From contig CAVQZC010000012.1 in the NCBI GenBank assembly GCA_963718315.1, positions 434,001 through 498,000 of the forward strand: a stretch of DNA of 64,000 nt, written 5' to 3'. Both the position numbers and the translations under genes were made by a program. Source of the stretch: CAVQZC01 sp963718315 (GTDB taxonomy: Bacteria; Actinomycetota; Thermoleophilia; Gaiellales; JAICJC01). The notes under the pieces are model-generated. The model searched no databases. It had not been told where the DNA came from and worked only from the letters and a program-made list of their open reading frames with translations. How positions within the stretch are numbered: the stretch's first letter is position 1; every line of letters starts with the position of its first letter. Shown piece by piece: positions 7,400-16,271 of this stretch.

Positions 7400-10125
7400 C
7401 CCGCCTGGCGGAGCGACGCGGCGAGATTCTCGACCGCGGCACGGAGGTCAGCTTCTCGTGGGAGGGCCGCACCGTCACCGGCTTTGCCGGCGACACCATC
7501 GCCTCGGCGCTCTTCGCCGACGGCACACGGGTGTTCTCACGGTCGTTCAAGTACCACCGGCCGCGCGGCCTGATGTGCTGCGCCGGCCAGTGCCCGAACT
7601 GCCTGGTCAACGTCAACGGCGAGCCGACGGTGCGCGCCTGCGTGACGCCGATCGAGCCGGGCATGCAGGTCTCGCACCTGAACGCCTGGCCGTCGCTGAA
7701 CCGCGACTTCCTGCACCTGGTCGGCCGGCTGACGCCCAGCTTCGGGATGCAGGTCGGCTTCTACTACAAGACGTTCATCCACCCCAAGCGGGCATGGCCG
7801 CTGTACGAGAAGATCCTGCGCAGCGCCGCCGGCCTGGGCAAGATCGATCCTGACCATCGCCGCACCGACCGCTTCGAGAAGGTGCACCGGCACGTCGACA
7901 CGCTGGTCATCGGCGGCGGCCGCGCCGGCCTGGAGGCGGCCGTCGAGGCGGCCGGTGCGGGACGCGAGACCACCCTGGTCGACGAGGGTCTGACGCTCGG
8001 CGGCCGGCTGGCATGGAGCGGGCCGGATGGAGCCGAGCAGCTCGCCAGGCTGCTGGCGCAGGCGCAGGAGGCGGGCGTCGAGCTGATCCAGCGCGCCTAC
8101 GCCGGCGGTGTCTACGAGGGCCGGCTGGTGCCGGTCTACGACGGCCGCAGCATGCTGCGCTTCCGGCCCGGCGAGGTCGTGATCGCCACCGGCTCGATCG
8201 AACAGCCGCTGGTGTTCGGCAACAACGACCTGCCCGGCGTCATGCTGGGCGGCGCGGCGCGGCGGCTGGTGAACCAGTTCCGGATCGCTCCCGGCGAGGA
8301 GGTCGCGATCGTCACCTCCGCCGACGAGGGCATCCAGGCGGCGGTCGACCTGGCCAACGCCGGTCTGCTGGTTGTGGCCGTGGCCGACAGCCGCAGCGGC
8401 GATCCCGACCCGCGCCTGGTCGACGCCGAGATCGAGCACCTGACCGGCTTCTCGCCGGTTCGCGCAAGGGGCGGCAAGAGCGTGTCCGGTGTCATCGTCC
8501 AGCGCGGATCCGAACGCAGGACGATCGGCTGCGACCTGTTGCTGATGTCAGGCGGCAGCGTCGGCCAGACCTCGTTCCTGACCCAGGCCGGCGGCAGCAT
8601 CAGGTACGACCGCACCCAGCGCCGCTACGTCCCCGACCAGGTGCCCGACGGCGTCCGCGTGGTCGGGTCGGCGGCAGGTTCGGCCGCGGCGGCGGGCAGC
8701 GTTCCCGCCGGCGCCGAGAACCCCGGCTGCAAGCAGTTCGTCTGCTTCTGCGAGGACGTCACCACCAAGGACATCGGCCTCTCCCTCTCGGAAGGCTTCT
8801 CCTCCCTGGAGCTGTCCAAGCGCTACACCACGGTCACCATGGGCCCCTGCCAGGGGCGGATGTGCCACCGCAACTCCGGCGTTGTCATCGCCGACAAGCT
8901 GGGCCTCGACGCAGATGCCCAGCAGGTCGGCGTGACCACGGCGCGACCGCCGCACAACGCCACCAGCTTCGCGGCGCTGGCGGGCCGTGGGTACGAGCCG
9001 GTGAAGCGCACGTCGACCCACCACTGGCACGCCGAGCACGGCGGCAAGATGCTGTGGGCCGGCGACTGGAAGCGCCCCTATGACTACGGCGACGCGGGAT
9101 CCGAGGCGGATGCCGTCCACGAGTCGCTGGGGCTGATCGACGTCTCGACGCTGGGCAAGCTGATCGTCCGCGGCCCGGACGCCGCTGCCTTCCTCGAGCG
9201 GCTCTATCCAAACCGCTTCGGCGACATGAAGCTGGCCCGGGTGCGCTACGGCATTGTCTGCGGTGACGACGGTTCGGTGATCGACGACGGCACCGTTGCC
9301 CGCCTGGCAGAGGACAGCTACTACGTCACCACGACGTCGTCCGGCGCGGGGGGCATGGAGCAGTGGTTCACGTGGTGGAACGCCGTCTGGAACATGGACG
9401 TCCAGGTGGTCAACGTCACCGGCTCGATAGCCGCGGTCAACCTGGCCGGCCCGCACGCGCGGACGGCGCTCCAGCCGCTGACCGGCTTCGACCTCTCAAA
9501 CGAGGCGTTTCCCTATCTGGGCGCCGGGCACGCGGAGATCGCCGGCGTGCCATGCCTGATCCTGCGGATCGGGTTCGTCGGCGAGCTGGGGTACGAGATC
9601 CACTTCCCCAGCGCCGCCGGCGAGTACCTCTGGGAGAGGCTGATGGAGGCCGGATCGCAGTACGACGTGAAGCCGTTCGGCCTGGAGCCGCAGCGAGTGC
9701 TGCGCCTCGAGAAGATGCACCTGATCGTCGGCCAGGACACCAACGCGGAGTCCAACCCGCTCGAGGCGGCGATGCCCTGGATCGTCAAGCTGGACAAGGA
9801 GAACGACTGGATCGGCCGTTACTCGATCGAGTTCTACAAGCGCCGCGGGGAACGCAACGCGCTGGTGGGCTGGACGGGTGACAACGGCAAGGTCCCGCTC
9901 GAGGGCGCGCAGGTGATCGGCGCCGACGGCGACCCCGCGGGCCGGATCACCTCGTCGCGGTTCTCGAAGCGCCTCGGCAAGTCGATCGGGATCGCCTGGG
10001 TGCCGGTCGGCTCGTCGGAGGAGGGCGCGTCGATCGTCATCTCCGATCCTTCCGGGGCGCGGATCCCCGCCACCGTCACGCACAGAGCCTTCTACGACCC
10101 CGATGGAGAGAGGTTGCGGTCGTGA
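7396..10125 (+). CDS. mgdC: SoxA-like alpha subunit, probable N-methylglutamate dehydrogenase C
   Basis: A 909-aa multidomain protein. In order: N-terminal ferredoxin-like domain with Cys 61/62, 66, 69 and 82 (C-x4-C-x2-C-x12-C, [2Fe-2S] type); an FAD/NAD-binding domain (VIGGGRAGLEAAVEA from about 167); a bacterioferritin-associated-ferredoxin-like segment with C450-x-C452 and C485-x4-C490; and a C-terminal aminomethyltransferase (GcvT-like) folate-binding half from about 540. Heterotetrameric sarcosine oxidase alpha has this layout, but the classic oxidases lack these cysteines. The folate domain should trap the methyl carbon as methylene-THF. ATG 7396 overlaps the mgdB stop; its TGA overlaps the mgdD GTG. 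Confidence 0.85.
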   Translation: MTRLAERRGEILDRGTEVSFSWEGRTVTGFAGDTIASALFADGTRVFSRSFKYHRPRGLMCCAGQCPNCLVNVNGEPTVRACVTPIEPGMQVSHLNAWPSLNRDFLHLVGRLTPSFGMQVGFYYKTFIHPKRAWPLYEKILRSAAGLGKIDPDHRRTDRFEKVHRHVDTLVIGGGRAGLEAAVEAAGAGRETTLVDEGLTLGGRLAWSGPDGAEQLARLLAQAQEAGVELIQRAYAGGVYEGRLVPVYDGRSMLRFRPGEVVIATGSIEQPLVFGNNDLPGVMLGGAARRLVNQFRIAPGEEVAIVTSADEGIQAAVDLANAGLLVVAVADSRSGDPDPRLVDAEIEHLTGFSPVRARGGKSVSGVIVQRGSERRTIGCDLLLMSGGSVGQTSFLTQAGGSIRYDRTQRRYVPDQVPDGVRVVGSAAGSAAAAGSVPAGAENPGCKQFVCFCEDVTTKDIGLSLSEGFSSLELSKRYTTVTMGPCQGRMCHRNSGVVIADKLGLDADAQQVGVTTARPPHNATSFAALAGRGYEPVKRTSTHHWHAEHGGKMLWAGDWKRPYDYGDAGSEADAVHESLGLIDVSTLGKLIVRGPDAAAFLERLYPNRFGDMKLARVRYGIVCGDDGSVIDDGTVARLAEDSYYVTTTSSGAGGMEQWFTWWNAVWNMDVQVVNVTGSIAAVNLAGPHARTALQPLTGFDLSNEAFPYLGAGHAEIAGVPCLILRIGFVGELGYEIHFPSAAGEYLWERLMEAGSQYDVKPFGLEPQRVLRLEKMHLIVGQDTNAESNPLEAAMPWIVKLDKENDWIGRYSIEFYKRRGERNALVGWTGDNGKVPLEGAQVIGADGDPAGRITSSRFSKRLGKSIGIAWVPVGSSEEGASIVISDPSGARIPATVTHRAFYDPDGERLRS

Positions 10126-10781
10126 GCACAGACCCATTCGCATTCCTGTCACCGGCCGCCTGCACGGCGGCTCTGCTGCGAACGCCCATGGAGCGCAACC
10201 ATCTCGCCGCCGGTGCGAGCATGGAGGAGCGCGACGGCTGGCGGATCGCGGTCTACGAGCCAAACGGCGAGCTGGCAGCCTGGGCCGCCGACGTATCGCA
10301 CGTCGGCAAGCTGGACGTCCGCGGCGCTACCGCGGAGGTCGACGAGTTGACCGGCGGCGCCGAGATCGGCCAGGCCAACCACACCGACGGGGTGTGGACG
10401 CTGCGGCTGTCGCCGACGCACGCCGTCGTCATCTGCCCAACCCGCCGCACGGCCGCGCTGCGGGAGCGGATCGGCGCCGGCGCGACCGACATCACGTGCG
10501 GCTGGGCCGCGGTCATGCTCGGTGGTGACCGCGTTCGCGACGTCTTCCACCGGAGCTCCGGCCTGGACGTTCGCGAGTCGCGCTTCGGCCCCGGACGGTG
10601 CGTCGCCGGCTCGGTGATGCGGTGCCCGTCCATCGTGTTGAACGACGACGGGCGATTCTGGGTGCTCTGCGGCTGGGAGTTCGGCGAGTACATGTGGGAC
10701 GCCCTGCTCGACGCCGGCGTGCCCATCGGCATCGGCCCGGTGTCGGCAGGCGTCGCCCTGCGCGAGGAGGTGACCGCCTGA
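10122..10781 (+). CDS. mgdD: SoxG-like gamma subunit, probable N-methylglutamate dehydrogenase D
   Basis: A 219-aa protein with a GcvT-like beta-barrel pattern typical of sarcosine oxidase gamma (VSHVGKLDVRGATAEVDEL; DVFHRSSGLDVRESRFGPGR; WVLCGWEFGEYMWDALLDAG). It is a non-catalytic partner of the alpha/beta core in the known enzymes. GTG start overlaps the mgdC stop (GTGA) and its own TGA shares a base with the mgdA ATG, so the four mgd genes are tightly coupled. Assignment rests on both sequence features and position, since gamma subunits diverge strongly. Confidence 0.75.
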   Translation: MSTDPFAFLSPAACTAALLRTPMERNHLAAGASMEERDGWRIAVYEPNGELAAWAADVSHVGKLDVRGATAEVDELTGGAEIGQANHTDGVWTLRLSPTHAVVICPTRRTAALRERIGAGATDITCGWAAVMLGGDRVRDVFHRSSGLDVRESRFGPGRCVAGSVMRCPSIVLNDDGRFWVLCGWEFGEYMWDALLDAGVPIGIGPVSAGVALREEVTA

Positions 10782-11992
10782 TGCTCGGACTCCTGCGCAA
10801 GCACAAGTACTTCCGGTCGCACGACCTGAAGCCGAGCTACGACGTCGTCCTGATCGGCGGCGGCGCCCACTCCATGGCGACCGCCTACTACCTGGCCAAG
10901 CGCCACACCGGGCTCAGGATCGCAGTGCTCGAGAAGAGCTACATGGGCGCCGGCGCGTCGGGGCGCAACACCACCATCATCCGCTCCAACTACCTGACGG
11001 CCGAGGGCTCACGGTTCTACGAGGCCAGCGTCAAGCTGTACGAGAACCTGTCGCAGGAGCTCGACTTCAACATGCTGTTCAGCCAGCACGGGCACCTGAC
11101 GCTCGCCCACTCCGACCGCTCGCTGAACACGATGATGGAGCGGGCCGAGGTGAACCGGCTGGTCGGCGTCGACTCGCGCGTCGTCTATCCGGACGAGGTC
11201 AAGGAGCTGTGCCCGCAGCTGGACACCTCCGACCACCCGACGTTCCCGATCCTGGGCGCGCTCTACCACCCGCCGGGCGGCGTCATCCGCCACGACGCGG
11301 TGGTCTGGGGCTACGCCAAGGAGGCGGACAAGATGGGCGTCGAGATCCACCCGTACACCGAGGTGGAGGGGATCGACGTCGAGGAAGGCAAGGTGACCGG
11401 CGTTCGCACGAACCGCGGCCGGATCGCCTGCGGCACCGTGGTCTCGTGCGTGGCCGGCTGGAGCTCGCTGGTGTGCGAGATGGCCGGGATCCCGCTGCCC
11501 ATCACCACCCACATCCTGCAGGCCTGTGTGACGGAGCCGGTGAAGCCGCTGCTGAACAAGATCATCGTCTCCGGGACGCTGCACATCTACATCAGCCAGT
11601 CCGACCGCGGCGAGTTCGTGATGGGATCGGAGATCGAGCCGTACTCCGGCTACTCGACCAAGAGCACGTTCCGGTTCATCGAGGACCTGGCGGCCCACAT
11701 GATCGAGCTGCTGCCGATGCTCGGCCACGCCAAGATCCTGCGCCAGTGGACCGGTCTCTGCGACGTCTCACCGGACTACAGCCCGATCATGGGAGAGACG
11801 GAGGTGGAGGGCTTCCTGATCGACGCCGGCTGGGGCACCTACGGGTTCAAGGCGTCTCCGATCGTCGGCCACACCCTGGCCGAGCTGGTCGCCACCGGTA
11901 AGACTCCTCAGCTGATCGACCACTTCCGCCTGTCCCGGTTCTACGAGGACAAGCTGATCTCGGAGCGCGGCGCCGCCGCCGTCTCCCACTGA
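10781..11992 (+). CDS. mgdA: SoxB-like FAD subunit, probable N-methylglutamate dehydrogenase A
   Basis: A 403-aa DAO-family flavoprotein: dinucleotide-binding motif VVLIGGGAHSMATAYYLAKR near the N-terminus, GAGASGRNTTIIRSNYLT (FAD contact region of sarcosine oxidase beta) and C-terminal GWGTYGFKASPIVGHTLAEL. This is the subunit that oxidises the N-methyl group. ATG 10781 is preceded by GAGGAGG within mgdD; the longer frame from 10598 is only a shadow. Gene order D-A-G-B differs from the common soxBDAG order. Sarcosine is an alternative substrate; the neighbouring gmaS and mgs genes favour N-methylglutamate. Confidence 0.85.
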   Translation: MLGLLRKHKYFRSHDLKPSYDVVLIGGGAHSMATAYYLAKRHTGLRIAVLEKSYMGAGASGRNTTIIRSNYLTAEGSRFYEASVKLYENLSQELDFNMLFSQHGHLTLAHSDRSLNTMMERAEVNRLVGVDSRVVYPDEVKELCPQLDTSDHPTFPILGALYHPPGGVIRHDAVVWGYAKEADKMGVEIHPYTEVEGIDVEEGKVTGVRTNRGRIACGTVVSCVAGWSSLVCEMAGIPLPITTHILQACVTEPVKPLLNKIIVSGTLHIYISQSDRGEFVMGSEIEPYSGYSTKSTFRFIEDLAAHMIELLPMLGHAKILRQWTGLCDVSPDYSPIMGETEVEGFLIDAGWGTYGFKASPIVGHTLAELVATGKTPQLIDHFRLSRFYEDKLISERGAAAVSH

Positions 11993-12021
11993 CCGATGCA
12001 ACCCAGACGCAAGGAGAACTC

Positions 12022-13698
12022 GTGAAGAGCAGCCTCGAGATCGCACAGGATGCCGTCCTCCGGCCGATCATGGACATCGCCCGTGACGCCGGGCTGGACG
12101 AGGACGAAGTCGATCTGTACGGCAAGTACAAGGCCAAGATCGATCTCGGTGTGATCGACCGGCTGAAGGATGCTCCCAACGCCAAGGTCGTCTGCGTCTC
12201 GGCCATCACGCCGACCAAGGCCGGCGAGGGTAAGACGACGACGTCGGTCTCCCTGACCCAGGGGCTCGGCCACATCGGCAAGCGGCCGGTGCTGTGCCTC
12301 CGCGAGCCCTCGCTGGGCCCCGTGTTCGGGATCAAGGGCGGCGCCGCCGGCGGCGGGCTGACGCAGGTCGTCCCCATGGAGGACCTGAACCTCCACTTCA
12401 CCGGTGATTTCCATGCCGTTGCCGCGGCGAACAACATGCTGGCCGCGTTCACGGACGCCCATATCCTCTACGGCAACAAGGCGAACCTCGACCCGCTGCG
12501 GGTGACCTGGCGGCGGGCGCTCGACATGAACGACCGCAACCTGCGCAACATCGTCACCGGCCTGGGCGGGCGCACCCACGGCATCCCTCGCGAGACCGGC
12601 TTCGACATCGTCGCCGCGTCCGAGGTGATGGCGATCCTGGGCATGGCGACGTCGATCCAGGACCTGCGCAAGCGCGTCGGCCGGATCACCGTCGGCTACG
12701 ACATGGACGGCGCTCCGGTGACCGCCGAGCAGATGGGCTGCGCCGGCGCCATGACCGTCCTCCTCAAGGACGCCCTCAAGCCGAACCTGATCCAGACGCT
12801 GGAGGGGCAGCCGTGCTTCATGCACACCGGCCCGTTCGGCAACATCGCCCACGGCAACAGCTCCATCGTCGCCGACCTGGTGGGGCAGAAGATCGGCGAG
12901 TACCTGATCACCGAGGCCGGCTTCGGCAGCGACCTCGGCATGGAGAAGTTCATGGACATCGTCTGCCGCGCGGCCGGGCTGCGCCCCAGCGCGGTGGTGA
13001 TCGTGGCGACCGCGAAGGCGCTGAAGCACCACGCCGGCCTGGAGGACGACCCGCGCAACTCGGAGTCCGAGAACCTGCGGGCAATCGAGGAAGGCTCGGC
13101 CAACCTCGAGCGGCACATCCTGAACGTGAAGGAGTTCGGGCTGCCGTGCGTTGTGGCCGCCAACCGCTTCCCCGGCGACACCGACGAGGAGGTGGCGCTG
13201 GTGCAGAGGCTGGCGCTCGAGCTCGGCGCGCACTCCGCCGTCCTCAACGAGGGCTTCAGCAAGGGCGGCGAGGGAGCAGCCGAGATGGCCGAGGCCGTCG
13301 TCGACGCCTGCGAGCAGCCAAACAGCTTCAACTTCATGTACGAGGACTCCGATCCGATCGCGACCAAGATCGAGAAGATCGCCACCCGCATCTACCGGGC
13401 CGAGGGGGTCGATTTCTCGCCGATCGCGAAGCAGAAGATCGATCAGTTCACCAGCGACGGCCTGACGGAGCTCTCGATCTGCATGGCCAAGACGCACCTC
13501 TCGCTGTCGGCCGATGCGGCGCTGCCCAACGCCCCCAGCGGCTTCCGCGTCCCGGTGCGGGACATCAGGCCGTATACCGGGGCCGGTTTCCTGACCCCGC
13601 TGCTCGGCGACATCGTGCAGATGCCCGGCCTGGGAGCAACCCCGGCCGGCTTCAACGTTGATATTGATGAAAACGGGAAGACAATCGGGCTCTTCTGA
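12022..13698 (+). CDS. fhs: Formate-tetrahydrofolate ligase
   Basis: A 558-aa enzyme (usual length) joining formate, THF and ATP to 10-formyl-THF, reversible in C1 oxidation. ATP-binding loop TPTKAGEGKTTTSVSLTQGL near residue 65, EPSLGPVFGIKGGAAGGG, and the conserved end GFNVDIDENGKTIGLF. GTG start with AAGGAGAA upstream, 29 nt after mgdA and in the same direction. In this setting it would convert formyl-THF from the methyl group of methylamine into formate plus ATP, or supply formyl-THF to purN and purH further on. Confidence 0.95.
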   Translation: MKSSLEIAQDAVLRPIMDIARDAGLDEDEVDLYGKYKAKIDLGVIDRLKDAPNAKVVCVSAITPTKAGEGKTTTSVSLTQGLGHIGKRPVLCLREPSLGPVFGIKGGAAGGGLTQVVPMEDLNLHFTGDFHAVAAANNMLAAFTDAHILYGNKANLDPLRVTWRRALDMNDRNLRNIVTGLGGRTHGIPRETGFDIVAASEVMAILGMATSIQDLRKRVGRITVGYDMDGAPVTAEQMGCAGAMTVLLKDALKPNLIQTLEGQPCFMHTGPFGNIAHGNSSIVADLVGQKIGEYLITEAGFGSDLGMEKFMDIVCRAAGLRPSAVVIVATAKALKHHAGLEDDPRNSESENLRAIEEGSANLERHILNVKEFGLPCVVAANRFPGDTDEEVALVQRLALELGAHSAVLNEGFSKGGEGAAEMAEAVVDACEQPNSFNFMYEDSDPIATKIEKIATRIYRAEGVDFSPIAKQKIDQFTSDGLTELSICMAKTHLSLSADAALPNAPSGFRVPVRDIRPYTGAGFLTPLLGDIVQMPGLGATPAGFNVDIDENGKTIGLF

Positions 13699-14311
13699 GC
13701 CAGACCGCGACGCAGCGACTCGGGACGACCCATACCTGAGCCGCAAGGTCGGCGACCTGCTGGACGACCTTGCGGCCAGGACTCCCGCCCCGGGCGGCGG
13801 CGCTGCGGCTGCCTTGACGTGCGCAATGGGCGCGGCGCTGGTCGAGATGGCAACCTCCTTCGCGTCAGCTCACGGCCTGGAGCGGGTGCACGAGCGGGCG
13901 GCCGAGATCCGGGCCGAGGTCGAGAGCCTCGCCCACGCCGACGCGGAGGCCTACGGCCGCGTCCTGGAGACCCTGCGGCTGCCGCCCGGCGCCGAGCGGT
14001 CAGCCCGGCTGGACGCGGCAGTTGCCGACGCCATCGACGTCCCCATGCGCGTGATGGAGCTCGCCTCCGAGGTTGCCGTCCTGGCGGCCGATGTCGCCCA
14101 GACCGGCAACCGGAATCTGGAGGGCGACGCGCTTGCCGGCTCACTGCTGGCCGAGGCGGCCGCGCGAGCGGCCGCCACCCTCGCCCAGCTGAACGTCAGC
14201 ATGCTGTCGAAGCACGCGGGCGCCGACGCCCACCTGGAGCGGCTGCGCCCGGCCCTGGCCAGGGCGACGCGGGCCCGCGAACGGGCCGTTGCCGCCTACG
14301 CCGGTGGCTGA
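13667..14311 (+). CDS. fchA: Methenyl-THF cyclohydrolase of the FTCD cyclodeaminase family
   Basis: A 214-aa, mostly helical protein with the FTCD C-terminal signature RTPAPGGGAAAALTCAMGAA and RNLEGDALAGSLLAEAA. FchA-type proteins interconvert methenyl-THF and 10-formyl-THF. The first usable starts, TTG 13658 and ATG 13667, both lie inside the end of fhs; the ATG is chosen, giving a 32-nt overlap and coupling. With fhs it covers methenyl-THF to formate; the methylene-THF dehydrogenase step (FolD/MtdA) is not in the window. The alternative, formiminoglutamate cyclodeaminase for histidine breakdown, is less likely as no hut genes are near. Confidence 0.8.
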   Translation: MKTGRQSGSSEPDRDAATRDDPYLSRKVGDLLDDLAARTPAPGGGAAAALTCAMGAALVEMATSFASAHGLERVHERAAEIRAEVESLAHADAEAYGRVLETLRLPPGAERSARLDAAVADAIDVPMRVMELASEVAVLAADVAQTGNRNLEGDALAGSLLAEAAARAAATLAQLNVSMLSKHAGADAHLERLRPALARATRARERAVAAYAGG

Positions 14312-14320
14312 TTCGGCCGG

Positions 14321-16234
14321 TTACGGCGCCATGTAGCGCTTGAACCAGGCCAGGATCCGCTCGGCGCGGTCGATCCGGCGGTCGGGCCGCGACGTCCACG
14401 ACATCTCGTGCGCCGACTCCGGGTAGAGCACGTATTCGACCTCCCGCCGCAGGTACCGCAGCGCCACGAACAGCTGCTCGTTGTCGGACGGTGGGCAGCG
14501 CAGGTCGTTCTCTCCCTGCAGAATCAGCAGCGGTGTGTGGATGTCGGCGACGTGCCGCAGCGGCGACTGCCGCCAGAGCGAATCCACGCCCTCCGCGTCC
14601 ACCGGGGCCCCCAGCCCTTCGGCGTCGTTGTAGTAGGCGCCGAAGTCGGAGCCGGCAAACGCGGACACCTGGTTGGTGACGCCGTTGGACGACACGCCGG
14701 CGGCGAACCGCTGCGAGGTGCCGACCAGCCAGTTGACCATGAACCCGCCGTAGGAGTTGCCGAAGCAGCCCAGCCGGTCGGGGTCGGCCAGCTTCTGCCT
14801 GACGAGTCCGTCCAGCACGGCGTGGCAATCCACCGCGTCAACGCCTCCCCAGTCCCCCAGCAGGTCGGTCACGGACTGCGTTCCGCGGTTGAACGATCCG
14901 CGGATGTTGGGCCGAACCACCAGATAGCCGGCCGAGGCCAGGAGCAGCGTGTCGAGGGTCGACTGGACGCCCCAGGCCCAGGTCGGCCCGCCGTGGATGT
15001 CGAGAATGGCCGCCCGCGGCCGCGAGCGCCCGGCGGGGGCCGTCACGAAGCACTGGATCGGCCCCGCGGGCCCCTTGATGTCGATCTCGGTCTGCGACGG
15101 CATCCGGTAGCGGCCCAGCCACCGCGAGCCGTCGCTGGCCAGCCGCCGCGGGGGGCGTCCGGGGACGAGGGCGAACACGTCAGGGCTGGCGCCCGCGCCC
15201 AGCGTCATCACCGCTGCCACGTGATCGCCCGCCGCTGCCAGCGCCAGCGCCACGGGATCGAGATCCTCGGCCACGAGGTCGACCGCGCCGTCGTCGGTGA
15301 ACCGGACCGGCACCTCGCGCCCGTTGCGGTGCACGGTGGTCACGCGCACGCACTCTCCCTCGGCCTCGCCCGTCCACCGTTCCGGCTCGGACAGCACCTC
15401 GGGCTCGCCGCGCTTGGGTATGTGCCAGACCCGCATTGGGTCGTCGCTGGGCGCGCGCACGCTGGTGTTCGCGATGCAGACGATCGTGCCGTCGGGATCG
15501 AATGCGAAGCGCAGAATCGGCCCCGGCCTGCTCGTGCGGCGGCGGACCGGGCCGCCGCCAACGGGGACGGTGTGCACCTGTGGATCGGGCTCGAGGTCGG
15601 CATCCGGTCCACGGTCGGCAAGGAACGCGACCGCGGAGCCGTCGGGAGTGACCCTCAGGCACGAGGCGAACCACGCGCCGTGCGTCAGCCGCTTGGTGCG
15701 ACCACCGACCGCCGGCACCAGGTGGACGTGCACCGGATGCTCCAGCAGGCCCTCGGTGTCGAGGCGCCAGTCGACGCGGCGCAGCACCCGCGCGGTCGGT
15801 TCGCCCTTGTCGCGCTCGCCCGCGCGGATCGGCGAGGTGTCGTCGTGGGCAAGCACGGCCAGGCGCCTGCCGTCCGGCAGCCAGGCAACCTCCGCAACGC
15901 CGTGCTTGAACTCGGTCAGGCGCAGCGCCTCGCCTCCGTCGAGCGGCAGGACGTGGAGCTGGTTCGTGCTCTCGTGCCGGTCGGACAGGAACGCCAGCGT
16001 GCGGCCGTCAGGCGAGAAGGTGGGCTGGGAGTCGCTGCCCGGGTGGTGGGTCAGACGCCGCGGGCGGCCGCCGGCGAACGGTACGACCCAGATGCTGGTC
16101 AGGTCCTTGCCGTCACGCACCTCACGGCGCGTGTAGGCGACGTTGGCGCCGTCGGGGCTGATCGAGACGGCTCCGATCAGCAGCTCGCGGCTGAGATCGG
16201 CGGGGCGAAAACTGGGGAGTGAACGTGTCGGCAT
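14321..16234 (-). CDS. S9-family serine peptidase (acylaminoacyl peptidase-like)
   Basis: A 637-aa cytoplasmic two-domain peptidase: N-terminal beta-propeller with TolB-like repeats (ISPDGANVAYTRREVRDGKD, FSPDGRTLAFLSDR) and a C-terminal alpha/beta-hydrolase. The catalytic triad is visible as S494 (GNSYGGFM), D577 (GENDLRCPP) and H609 (ESAHEMSW). ATG 16234 is chosen over upstream ATGs because a GATACT -10-like box (16241-16246, minus) lies exactly six bases before it. Its promoter region is shared, back to back, with the divergent cNMP/CBS gene. Substrate peptides unknown; no obvious link to the C1 genes. Confidence 0.88.
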   Translation of the reverse strand: MPTRSLPSFRPADLSRELLIGAVSISPDGANVAYTRREVRDGKDLTSIWVVPFAGGRPRRLTHHPGSDSQPTFSPDGRTLAFLSDRHESTNQLHVLPLDGGEALRLTEFKHGVAEVAWLPDGRRLAVLAHDDTSPIRAGERDKGEPTARVLRRVDWRLDTEGLLEHPVHVHLVPAVGGRTKRLTHGAWFASCLRVTPDGSAVAFLADRGPDADLEPDPQVHTVPVGGGPVRRRTSRPGPILRFAFDPDGTIVCIANTSVRAPSDDPMRVWHIPKRGEPEVLSEPERWTGEAEGECVRVTTVHRNGREVPVRFTDDGAVDLVAEDLDPVALALAAAGDHVAAVMTLGAGASPDVFALVPGRPPRRLASDGSRWLGRYRMPSQTEIDIKGPAGPIQCFVTAPAGRSRPRAAILDIHGGPTWAWGVQSTLDTLLLASAGYLVVRPNIRGSFNRGTQSVTDLLGDWGGVDAVDCHAVLDGLVRQKLADPDRLGCFGNSYGGFMVNWLVGTSQRFAAGVSSNGVTNQVSAFAGSDFGAYYNDAEGLGAPVDAEGVDSLWRQSPLRHVADIHTPLLILQGENDLRCPPSDNEQLFVALRYLRREVEYVLYPESAHEMSWTSRPDRRIDRAERILAWFKRYMAP

Positions 16235-16235
16235 G

Positions 16236-16264
16236 GCGACAGTATCCCCGCTGCGGTGTACGGT
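16236..16264 (+). promoter_or_regulatory. Candidate leaderless promoter of the cNMP/CBS gene
   Basis: GCGACA (16236-16241), 17-nt spacer, TACGGT (16259-16264), then seven bases to the ATG at 16272. The same TACGGT-N7-ATG arrangement precedes the stress protein gene at 19752. It overlaps the divergent promoter of the S9 peptidase (GATACT, 16241-16246 minus). Confidence 0.45.
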
Positions 16265-16271
16265 AGGCGGC

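Noticed and set aside
11941..13746. 601-aa minus-strand frame opposite fhs; similar long frames at 1701-3113, 20522-21754, 27121-28623 and 30470-31912
   Set aside because: All are antisense to clearly recognised enzymes and have shadow-type composition.
14408..16222. 604-aa plus-strand frame across the S9 peptidase
   Set aside because: Antisense shadow; the minus-strand peptidase has complete catalytic motifs.
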